A stretch of 64,000 bases of DNA from Chlamydoabsidia padenii. Its lineage: Eukaryota; Mucoromycota; Mucoromycetes; Mucorales; Cunninghamellaceae. The DNA lies in contig JAIWND010000019.1 in assembly GCA_025330725.1 (NCBI GenBank), positions 558,001 through 622,000 on the forward strand. The letters run 5' to 3'. Of the stretch, positions 55,021 to 64,000 are shown piece after piece; the first letter of the stretch is position 1; each line of letters starts with the position of its first letter. The notes beneath the pieces are model-generated. The model was given only the letters and a program-made list of their open reading frames with translations, searched no databases and was not told the DNA's origin. The position numbers and the translations under genes are program-made.

Positions 55021-58000
55021 ATGCCTGGTGTTCGTGCAGAACCAAAATACTTACGGTAATCATTAAAAGACACAACAAAGACTGTTTGTTTCATACCCAC
55101 TTTCATTTTATGCTATAGTGACCCTACATCCTTTGAAACCTTATCATCTGGTCTATCTCGTCTCTCATCATATGTCAGCTCCAACTTACCCAAGATAAAA
55201 ACCAGCACGACATATCCACCTGCGTATGCACCTCCTCAGGATCCTCAACTATTATTTTATCAACAACAATTATTACAACAGCAAGTGGCCGCCGCCGCCG
55301 CAGCAACAACAGGGCCGACTCACACTAATGTGGACTCGGATACAGCTTCTTCATCTGACCCACCATCTCACAAGAAACAACATCAACAAGATAAGGTCGA
55401 AGTCATCACGGTGGCTAGTTTCGAAAAAGTCGATACCTTATCATCGGGACTGATATCTTGTTTGTTACTGGGTTATGAACATGGCTTTCAACTATGGAAT
55501 GTCACTCAACCGGATAATATTCATGAACTCGTTTCGGTGCGGAAGGACTCTTTGGGCACGGTTATTCAATTACATGTCTTGGCTTCTCCTTTGGTCTCAC
55601 CTTTAGAAGATATCTATGCGCACCAACGGCCCTTATTGGCTATTATGTAAGTCATGTCATTGTGGGGAGGGGGAAGGGGGTTAGTTCCATTGACTTAAAA
55701 AAAGCTTTTTTTTTTATTTGTTTTTTATTTTATTTATTTTGGTGATAGATGCTCGGATACCTCTGATGAAACTTCTTCAACGACAACAACCAATACTCAC
55801 CGAAGAGAATCGTCTTCCTCCTCTTCCACCAAGAATTATACCACTCGACTACACCTTTATTCACTTCGGACACATGAATTTATTCCAATCGACAATCTCA
55901 CTTTACCCCAAGACGATATGGTGCTGACCAGGGTAAAAAGTAATGGAAGGGTCATTGCCTTGGTAAGTTTTTTATTTTTTTATTTGTATATCTCCCAATA
56001 ATGACAAGGTGCTCTTCTTACTCACTCTTCTTCTTTTGTTATTAGGGGTGTAAAAATCAACACGGTGCGGCGATCCATTTGTTATCGGCATATGATTTAT
56101 CACCAGCAGCCAGTCCACTGACGGACGTTTACAATCACCGAGATGGGCCTGTCTTCACAATGGGATCACGCTTATTGGCTTATGCAACAACCCTGCCTGT
56201 CCTCAACAATGATACCTCTCATCGACACCATGCGGATAAGGATGTTAAAGTAGCAGCAAAGGATATAGCCAAAGAAATGGTGAATGGGGTGAAATCCTTA
56301 GGTGAATTTGGTTATCATCGACTCTCCAACTACTTTTTGCCTCAACAACAACAACAACAATATCAAGACTTTTCTGCCACAACAGCAGTAGCGACTTCAC
56401 CGATTAGCAGCCACTCATCTTCTGATACAACTAAACCTTATTATGTAGCTCCTTCTTCTGGCATGCCATTGTCTCCTCCACCTGGTGCAACACCTTCATC
56501 TACTTTGTCTTCTGATCAAAAGATAACTTCATCTACTTCATCTACACCTACAGGAATGGTAATCATTAGGGATCTCACTAGACTACCTGTCAAGGGCTCT
56601 TCTTTGCTGTCCATGTCCACGGTGGCTCACTTCAAACCTCATATGCATCCTTTGGCAATCTTGGCATTCAATCCGGCTGGAAACCTGTTAATGTCCGTGT
56701 CAAAACAGGGTCACACTTTCCATGTCTTCTCTCTATACTCACCTGACAAGAATTTGGGGAATGCCGGCCATTTGTACAACTTATCTAGAGGCTATACTGA
56801 TGCTCAAGTCGAAGATTGTCAATTCTCAATTGATTCTACTTGGTGTGCGGTCACTACGGCGCGTGGAACTAGTCACATGTATACAATCAATCCTTATGGT
56901 GGGAAACCTGAAATCAATGGTCATGTTAATGGGAAAATCAATAACTTATCGGAACCTCAATTTGCAACCAAACGAACTCATAATGCAAGTGCCCATCATT
57001 CTGTCTGTGCGTTATATTATGATACTAACCGAACATGCTTCTGTCTTTTATTTATTTATTTAGGTAACGTCACTGGGACCTGCTGTGCGTGTCAAGCAAC
57101 GAAGACCGATGCCAGTGGAATCAACAGGAGGCACATCAGATGACTTGAATACCAATAATAATTTACCGACACCGACAGACAATGGTCTATATCCACCTTC
57201 GATATCCTCAACATCATCACCACCACCACCTCCGGGCATATTCCGTCTGGATATAAACTTCAACTCACAACGAAATCAATCACAACAACAGCAACTACAG
57301 CAGCAAAGTCAATGGCCGCCTTCAGTAACAAAGCACCGCGCCAATCTGACCACCATGTTTTTATCTGTCGCACGTGTCCCTCAACAACTCCAACCTCACT
57401 CGACTGATGATCCCTCATTCCAACATGAAGGTACGACTCAGCTCTTACAAAATCCAGCCCTGTACTCATCCACTTCATCCATCACCTCCACAACTCCAAC
57501 AAATCCAACCACTGCCTCTTTAGCCTCTTTGAAAAGTCAAGCATCAACTCTTGTCTCTCAAGTCTCTTCCTATCTACCAAGCTCAACCTCCACACAAAGA
57601 CTGGGCGATTGGACCTCTGCCAAGGATAAGACAAGTGATAACCGAATGTTTGGATTTGATGAAGAAGAATCCTCTCTGGACAATGAAGACACCGTGACGA
57701 AAATGACCAACGATAATACGGGTTACCAAGATCTTTACTCATTCCATCCTCAAGGCATTCTGACTCTCCATCGACTATGGGTCACGAAAACATTGGTGCG
57801 GAAGAAGGTGCAAGGTCGTACGGTGGGAAAATGGGATTTATCAGTCAAGGAAGAAGATATTGCGGAATGGCAGATTGCTCGAAGTTTGGACTGGCCGACG
57901 GTGGGTATTCCTTTGGCTTCACCTTCACTAAGCGCATCGTCATCGTCATCATCATCATCAGCGGAGGAAGAAGAGGCTCTCGATGAAGAAAAGGTGCCCA

Positions 58001-58933
58001 AACTTACAAAAAAGAACAAGACCAAGAATAAGAAAAAACCGCAACAACAACAACAACAGATCGCCAAACCATCATCATCACCGCCAACGACGACAACCAT
58101 CACCAATAGTCAATGGTTAAGCCATGCTGAAATCATGACTTATGCTACTGCCAATCATCAGCACCCCATATCCAATGATGCACCACTCTGGCTTAATCCA
58201 CAATTCGCCTTTCAAGTATATACGGACGACCCAGGCGTACGATCTTTACTTTCGACAGGTAAAGTCCCACCCACTCAACCGGTCGCTGTGCGCTCCGAAA
58301 CACCTGAACCTTACTCTAGTAGAATCAATCGTGTGGGTAAAACAACCGCCAAGTCAAAAAGTTTGGAAAATCAGGAAGAAGAAGATGGATACATGGATGA
58401 TGCTTTAGCAGAATTAGAAGGTAAAAATATCATCCTTCTTGTCATTATCTCTAACCTATGCTGTTGTTATAGAAAACTTATCGACGGCCATGCAAACCTC
58501 ATTTGCTCCTTCTTCGACATCTACAGCCAGTCCTCGTCGTGGTGGTATCCGATTATCTTCGAGTGCAACACCTGGTGGGTACGCCTCATCGACAGGCAGC
58601 CAAAAAGCCCGTACGTCGTCATTATCCTTTGAAGATGCCTATCTGATCAGCATGGGTGGCGCACCTGTCTACCGAGCCACAACCACTGACCAAAAAGAGA
58701 ATGATGAACTTTATCCTCCTGATACTGCCTTGATTCGATTCGACTCGGATGATGAAGGTCCGGATCCCATGGTGTCTTGCTCTTCTTTGGATGGCAGCAG
58801 TTTTGATATTCAAGGCTTGGATTTGGATGACAATGATATCATGCCTCCAAAACGCCCCATGGATGTCGTCTTCTCTCCCGACGGTGACAATGAAATTGGG
58901 GGGCCTAGCGATTCTGTCTTGTTGGGTACTTAG
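55021..58933 (+). CDS. BCAS3/Rudhira-like WD-repeat protein
   Basis: Six exons, 55021..55055, 55119..55646, 55749..55962, 56046..57002, 57064..58420, 58473..58933; about 1183 aa. WD40-like blades: LLLGYEHGFQLWNV, FKPHMHPLAILAFNPAGNLLMSVSKQGHTFHVFSL, YNLSRGYTDAQVEDCQFSIDSTWCAVTTARGTSHMYTINPYGG, which correspond to the conserved BCAS3 core. A BCAS3-type C-terminal domain follows (LTLHRLWVTKTLVRKK, EWQIARSLDWP). In animals BCAS3 works with PHAF1/C16orf70 at the phagophore. Long low-complexity Ser/Pro/Gln tracts separate the domains, plus a poly-Ala run near the N-terminus. The exon 4 donor at 57002 (GTCTGT) is chosen only because it restores frame; a TACTAAC branchpoint lies downstream. Confidence 0.85.
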
Positions 58934-59054
58934 GAATTTTTTTTTTTTACAACTTTTTAACAATCGATAATAAAGATAATGTTGCATGGTTTGATTACAA
59001 TGGATTGAAATTGATCTAGGTGGTATTGGAGATTTATGCTGCAAACTGTCTAGT

Positions 59055-59068
59055 ATTCAAACACCGCC
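59055..59068 (-). promoter_or_regulatory. Recurrent motif ATTCAAACACCGCC in convergent region
   Basis: Motif copy between two convergent 3' ends, so not obviously a promoter here. Confidence 0.25.
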
Positions 59069-59218
59069 TTAATATCGTTTCCGCTGGTGCGGGGTAATAC
59101 CATCAACCGATCGTTTTCATTTCCATTTTTTTTTTTCACATGCCCATGTTGTAATATAAAATACTAAAACTTTATTTATTGATACATAAGATTTGACTAT
59201 GCTAGGGGGGATATTAAG

Positions 59219-61186
59219 CTACAAGGTGGCTAACAAGTCATCGTTATTTACCAACGTCATCATGTCATCTACCAAAAAAAAAAAAAAAGAGAGAGGTTAG
59301 CATGGCTATATTATTTTCCCCACCCCCCTATATGCCCTTACCTAATGAGAAATCATTACCAACAAAAGCATCAAATGACATTCTGTTATCCTGTGGAGGT
59401 GATGGATCATCAGAGGGAAAGTAATCAGCAAACCGATCCCGTTCCAAATACATTGCTTTACGTTCCATCATCATCTGGAGCATCTCTTGGCCCAAACCGA
59501 CGACGATTTCCACCAAATTATCCACTCGGTCAGGGCGATGATTCGGGCATAAAAACCAGAATTTGTGGATAAAGCAAGGTGGCACGATCCAACAGTCTGG
59601 GTTGGAGATGTCGCCGCCCAGAAAAGTCGCGGATTCCACCAAGAGATCAAAGAGTTCGTTTGCATTGTAAAAGTCTTGAAAGAGGATCATCAGATCACGC
59701 ATCATTGGCCCGGGAATATGATCAATACGTGGATCGTGATGGATGGTTCGTTGTAGTTCCGCTATTACACATGAATAATGTCAGTCCCTTTATGTCATTC
59801 TTTTTTGTTTTTTGTTTTTTTGTACTTACTAGGTTGGAATAAAGCCTGGGCTTCATTATCCAGATTCTTTACTGTGCGGATATATTGAAGAGCCTCAACG
59901 GGATTCATGGGTGGTGCTGATTTGAGTTTGCTTGCTGATAATGACATGGATCCCGTGGCACATTGATCTTGTTCGTCGTCGATGACTTTGGTCTTTTGTC
60001 GTTCTACACCGGTCTTTGCATCCAGTTCTGGTGTGGTGACATTGATTAAAGCATCTAGATTCATTTGTATCATGTCATTATCCGCCATCATTGCCTGTAA
60101 AGTGTTACGATCGTCCAGCGAGCCAGCGGTGGTTGAATCTTCTTGTTTGATATAAGATGATGATATGTCTTGCATAGCTATATCATTGTCGGTGTTGCTG
60201 TTCCTGGAAATCGCTTGTACTACAGATGCCAAGTGTTTGGGATGAAGGTTTTGTTGCTGTAACCAGTGATTCATGTCTAATTGTTCCATGGTAGATGATG
60301 CTTTGTCGTTTGCGGTAGTCGTAGTGGTCTCTGAGGAAGACGGTGATGGTGAGTTGGTGAGACCAGAAATAAGATCGGTGTTGAGTAATTGTTGGAAAAA
60401 CGGAGAATCCAAATGACTTGCCAATTGAGGAGCAATCAGTGATAAATGTTGTGATAAATCCATTATACCAGGTTCATTACCCAAGTTTGCTACTGCTGTT
60501 GTCGGTGAGGAAGAAGGATCAAGTTGAAGAGGGTTGGTATCTATTAAAGAGTCAGTCCCAGATAAAGAAGAGCTTGGACTTGAGGAGAAGAGAGAATCAG
60601 TTTCATGTTGATGAAGATCCACCATGGAAGAAGGTGGTGAGCAAACAAAAGACTCTGGAGTGTGAGCAGGCGATAACGTCCCAGTTGGCATCCGATGTCG
60701 TTGTGCCAAATTGATAATATTACGTTGTTTATCCAAAAATATTTCCAAAGCCTGAGGAATATCTTTGGTCCTTGACAAGGCAATAGAGTCACACGCCTTG
60801 TCCCCAAGATCCCACAGTTTTGGTACATCCACCCGGTTAGCAATACAAGCCATCTTCAGTGTCAGAAACTGGCCCTTGAGATAATTGTTTTCATATCGCA
60901 GTTCGTCCACCTTGGTTTTTAATCGTCGAGCTTCCGCCAAGGCTTGGTCGCGCAGATACAGACACTGTTTCACCGTGGATTCCGCTTCACGCATTTCTCG
61001 TCGTTTTCGTTCACGGAATGCTCGTTGGGCTGCCCGGTTTTGTGCTTTGCGTTGGGCTGGTGAGGGAGGGTTGGGTTTACGTCCTGGTTTTTTGCGTGGT
61101 CGGATTGGTTTTCCATTGGCATCCAGCTGGCCTAATTCAAACTGTGGGTCAAAGTGTTCAAAAGAGATGTCGGGTGAGCAGGACAT
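59219..61186 (-). CDS. AP-1/Yap-type bZIP transcription factor
   Basis: Three exons, complement(59219..59268, 59342..59761, 59830..61186), 608 aa, phases consistent. The basic region QNRAAQRAFRERKRREMREAE (near residues 50-70) is the Pap1/Yap signature, preceded by RPRKKPGRKP and followed by a leucine zipper. Middle region is Ser/Thr/Pro/Gln-rich. The C-terminal ~170 residues fold as a separate helical domain (MMRDLMILFQDFYNANELFDLLVESATFLGG...WIVPPCFIHKFWFLCPNHRPDRVDNLVEIV), seen in other fungal bZIPs. The redox CRD cysteine pattern of Yap1/Pap1 is not evident, so redox sensing may not apply. The final exon is only 16 codons. Motif ATTCAAACTCCGAC is ~171 bp upstream. Confidence 0.9.
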
Positions 61187-61356
61187 TGGTGTAGTATAAT
61201 GGGTTGGGTGATGTGATGACTTAAAAGGACAAGTTATAAAAAAAAAGAGAGAGAGTGGGAAAAGAAGGAAAGAAAATGAAAAAGTGGGCAAAACCCGCCT
61301 TTTTCATTCCAATTACCCAACTTGGTTGGGGAGCACTCCACCCAAAAAAGCAAAGA

Positions 61357-61370
61357 ATTCAAACTCCGAC
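61357..61370 (-). promoter_or_regulatory. Recurrent promoter motif ATTCAAACTCCGAC
   Basis: About 171-184 bp upstream of the bZIP ATG at 61186. Confidence 0.4.
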
Positions 61371-61835
61371 GGACAAGCAAATACAAGCAAAAAAAAAACT
61401 AAAACGTCCAGAACCAAGCATATACTCATTTGACACCCTGTCGGCCCGCCTCCTTTAACCGTATCCGACCTTTTTCTTTCTTTCTCTTGTTTTCACATGC
61501 TGCATGATTTTTTCTTTTTTGACCCCATAGTTTTTGCGACCGTGTGATCTTCCTTCACATGTCAAGCGTCAGGTTACACTGTAGATGCAAACCCCGCCCT
61601 TCTCTCCACATTTTTTTTTTCTGCCTTAAATTTTTTTCAACATGTTTTCCCGGCCCGCTTAAATCATTGAAGCGAGTATATTGCCAGTAGGATGTCTACT
61701 TGATTTAAAGGGACGAGCCTTCCCCTTCCCCCAGAAATCACGTAATTCGAAAACCAGTCAGGCTTGGAAATGATTACCGTTAAATCGTCTGAAAAAGATG
61801 CACTCTCCAACATGCACTCCCACCCTCTCTCAAAA

Positions 61836-61987
61836 CAAAAGTCAGGTTAAAACAATCTTGAGGCTATATTACTCCATACAGTGGACTTGGTACAATGTCC
61901 ATTATGTAAAGTTTGTTGGAAATAGGCCAAGGAGTGCTCCTGGTCAATTTTGTCAGGAGCATTACTTATCCATTAAGGCAGTAGAGC
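61836..61987 (+). repeat. 153-bp dispersed repeat, copy E (solo)
   Basis: Same ends (CAAAAGTCAGG ... AAGGCAGTAGAGC) and core (AATCTTGAGGCTATA, TTTGTTGGAAATAGGC) as copies A-D, but 52 kb away and without inverted-repeat arms or an adjacent T tract. It shows that the 153-bp unit moves or spreads on its own. Confidence 0.85.
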
Positions 61988-62268
61988 TATGCTAACAACT
62001 CCAAAGTAAACCCGTAATTCAAAGCCTGTCGAGAGTTCAGTTTACGTGATTTTTTTGGGGGGAAGGGAAAGGTTCGTTTCAAAGAGGGTTATTATGCAGC
62101 CGAAAACATTTAAAATCCCGTCGGATGGCACTGCTCCTATCCGATCAGTGTTAAAAATAACAAAAGTAAACAACATATTTCATAAAATGGACTAGCTAGA
62201 GGGCAAGTTATAACAGATGGTTTTTATTTATGTATATATATATATATAAGACAATAGTAATAAATAAA

Positions 62269-63198
62269 CTAGGTGTCACTAGCAGAAGAGGATCGAGAGG
62301 CGAGTTTTGATAGTATCAGATAAAGGAAGACGATCAAGACAAATACCCAGCGGGAGACAGTGCGAGTAATTGTATTCTGATTGGATGGTTCGATATGATG
62401 TCGAGTCGTCGTCGGTGGTACTTTTCGTTGTCGTTGTCGTAAAAGAATGTTATCAGATAGAGTGGTTTTATCTGCCTTGCATAAATCAGGGAAGATTTCT
62501 ATTTTATTGAATAATAAAGATGAGTTCCATGTTCATCAAGTATGATTGGTTATACTATTTACCTCTAAACTTGATCATCCTTCGATTAGCGAGATGAGAT
62601 CGTGTAGCATATATTCGTTTTTCCGCATCCGAGGTCTTAATACTACCTGTTGTGTTTTCTTCTGTTGTCTAGTATTAACAAGATAATTGATTAGTTTCAT
62701 TGAGTTGTGAGGAGTTTTATTACCATAAAACTAAGTAGACCGTTCAATATAGTGGCTACTGACCAACTGGGATTCCATAAACTTGGGTGAAAGTCGCTCA
62801 TGGTTAAACAGAGTCGAGTATCAGGTTGGAATCGTCCAGACGGAGTAGACATACGGATCGATGGTGGTTTGTAGGGGTAATCTGAGGGAAAGGTCAGTCG
62901 GCCGTAATACTCACCGCCATGATATGGAGTATCTGGTGGTCCTTGAATCACATAATGCCTATAAACAAAATAGAATAAAACCCAACTTGTAACTATACCT
63001 TTACCTTGTTCCTTAAAAACCATGTCTTACCACTCGAGAATATTGTTTTCTGTAGGTCTAGCAAAAATATAAGGAGGAGGACTAGATATAAAAAGATGAG
63101 TTGCCCATTTTACTTATCAATGGATGTTGACTGACTTACTTTTTTTGAAGTTCCATGTACTCTTTCGTTAGACGACGGAATGCTGCTTTGGTGGCCAT
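62269..63198 (-). CDS. UBC6: Ubc6/UBE2J-type ubiquitin-conjugating enzyme (ERAD E2)
   Basis: Five exons, complement(62269..62498, 62563..62668, 62724..62958, 63031..63081, 63140..63198), 226 aa, phases consistent. E2 fold with [45 protein letters not shown] and active-site cysteine C87 in [13 protein letters not shown]. The usual HPN motif is absent and the Cys is followed by LTMSDFHP, which is the UBE2J/Ubc6 pattern. A single C-terminal hydrophobic helix ([13 protein letters not shown]) anchors the enzyme in the ER membrane, with the domain facing the cytosol. Such E2s act in ER-associated degradation and ubiquitinate Ser/Thr. Motif GCGGGATTTGAAAT lies 93 bp upstream. Confidence 0.95.
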
Positions 63199-63852
63199 GT
63201 TGTTATTGTAAAGACAAGATGATGTTCAGTGGTTTCGATAAAGAAGTTTTGAAATAAAATAAAAAAAAAAAGACTCGTAAATTAAGCTCAGCGGGATTTG
63301 AAATCCAAAAAAAGAGTCGCTTGATGCACCCTAAATAGAAGGGAGAGGGGAACATTGCAATGACATCAAGCTAACGTGCTCGTTACAAAGCATAAAGGAG
63401 TGCTTTAAAAATATGCTCAGCTGAGGTTTTACCTTTTATCAGTGCCTTTTCAATGATATCCATTAGATCAAGCATTGTATTTTTTAAATCCCGACATGGA
63501 ATCATAAAAACTGCAGTGCAAAAAAAAAAAAGAGGGGGATGATCTTCACCATGTCATTCATGGTAATATCAGTGTGGTACATTCATGACCAAGATGTGTG
63601 TCACGACGGGTAGACTTTGTGGGAACCACTTTTCTTGAGATGATTGATCCATAAAGACACCAGGGGATATCATCCTTTTTCAAACACCAAGGTGGATGAT
63701 ATGATGATTTTGATACCTACTGATCATTAAACGAGCTTATTGTCGTGTGAACAAGATGGTGGTATTACCAAATTTGGTTTAGATGTTATTCGATGGCGGC
63801 ATTTCAAATCATAGGGTCAAAATGCGGGCATATACAAAAATCTCCCTTTTGT

Positions 63853-63918
<66 letters not shown>

Positions 63919-63943
63919 CTTTCCTCTTTTCTTATTTCTGGTC
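63199..63943. other. Divergent intergenic region with T65 tract
   Basis: GCGGGATTTGAAAT (63291-63304), TTTAAATCCCGAC (63483-63495), GGCGGCATTTCAAAT (63795-63809), and an uninterrupted T65 run at 63854-63918 just before a start codon at 63944. Confidence 0.55.
63291..63304 (+). promoter_or_regulatory. Recurrent promoter motif GCGGGATTTGAAAT
   Basis: Consensus copy, 93-106 bp upstream of the UBC6-like ATG. Confidence 0.55.
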
Positions 63944-64000
63944 ATGTATAATATCTCTCCTCGTTTATCCGATAAAATCCAACACTTTGCTCGTTTTCCT
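63944..64000 (+). CDS. Start of a gene cut by the right edge
   Basis: An ATG at 63944 follows a T-tract leader and opens a 19-codon frame (MYNISPRLSDKIQHFARFP) running off the window. A motif copy (GGCGGCATTTCAAAT) lies 135 bp upstream, the usual distance. Too short to assign; identity is unknown. Confidence 0.4.
   Translation, partial: MYNISPRLSDKIQHFARFP

Larger units (their letters stand above)
61187..62268. other. Intergenic, 1.1 kb, with repeat copy E
   Basis: Divergent-side flank of the bZIP gene and 3' flank of the E2 gene. Holds ATTCAAACTCCGAC (61357-61370), GCAAACCCCGCCC (about 61588), repeat copy E (61836-61987), TTTAAAATCCCGTCGG (62109-62123) and a (TA)n tract (62233-62249). Confidence 0.5.

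Overview
The window is nuclear DNA from an early-diverging fungus, most likely a Mucoromycota/Mucorales species. The evidence is short GT-AG introns (mostly 45-100 nt) in almost every gene, AT-rich intergenic DNA with long A and T tracts, a rhizoferrin-type NIS siderophore synthetase, a full-size PDR transporter and a eukaryotic gene set with no operons. I reconstructed exon joins by hand from splice signals and reading phase, so the exon coordinates are models, not transcript evidence.

Layout. 1-6 kb: the 3' end of a coiled-coil gene, a GATA factor, and a Fun30-type SNF2 remodeler (minus). 6-11 kb: an unrecognised four-exon gene (minus) whose first exon touches a repeat-rich block. The block holds a ~615-bp inverted repeat, copies of a ~153-bp dispersed repeat, and arrays of a short TTTCTCCAGA-type unit. 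11-20 kb: a small basic protein, a proline-rich hypothetical protein, PAPS reductase, and a PP4 regulatory HEAT-repeat subunit. 21-35 kb: PDR transporter, DGAT2, tRNA-Trp, a bZIP factor, and a peroxisomal double-dehydrogenase MFE-2 ending in SKL. 35-44 kb: a Dis3L2/Ssd1-type RNB nuclease, an SLX4-like UBZ4 finger protein, ribosomal protein eL27, and a hypothetical protein. 44-54 kb: rhizoferrin synthetase, sulfate permease, a Ras-type GTPase, a cyclin, an ALDH6 pseudogene and a small membrane protein. 55-64 kb: a BCAS3-like WD protein, an AP-1/Yap-type bZIP, a Ubc6/UBE2J E2, and the start of another gene at the right edge.

Functional links. PAPS reductase and the sulfate permease both serve sulfate assimilation. 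MFE-2 and DGAT2 are fatty-acid breakdown and storage. The rhizoferrin synthetase promoter carries three matches to the iron-GATA consensus ATCWGATAA. Genes are otherwise independently transcribed, several as divergent pairs.

The most interesting items are: (1) a recurrent GCGGGATTTGAAA / TTTCAAATCCCGC promoter element roughly 45-200 bp upstream of most predicted starts; (2) the three iron-GATA sites before the siderophore synthetase; (3) an apparent 2-nucleotide exon required by the Ras gene; (4) a foldback-like repeat element and its associated repeat family; and (5) an MFE-2 that lacks the hydratase-2 domain but keeps a peroxisomal signal.
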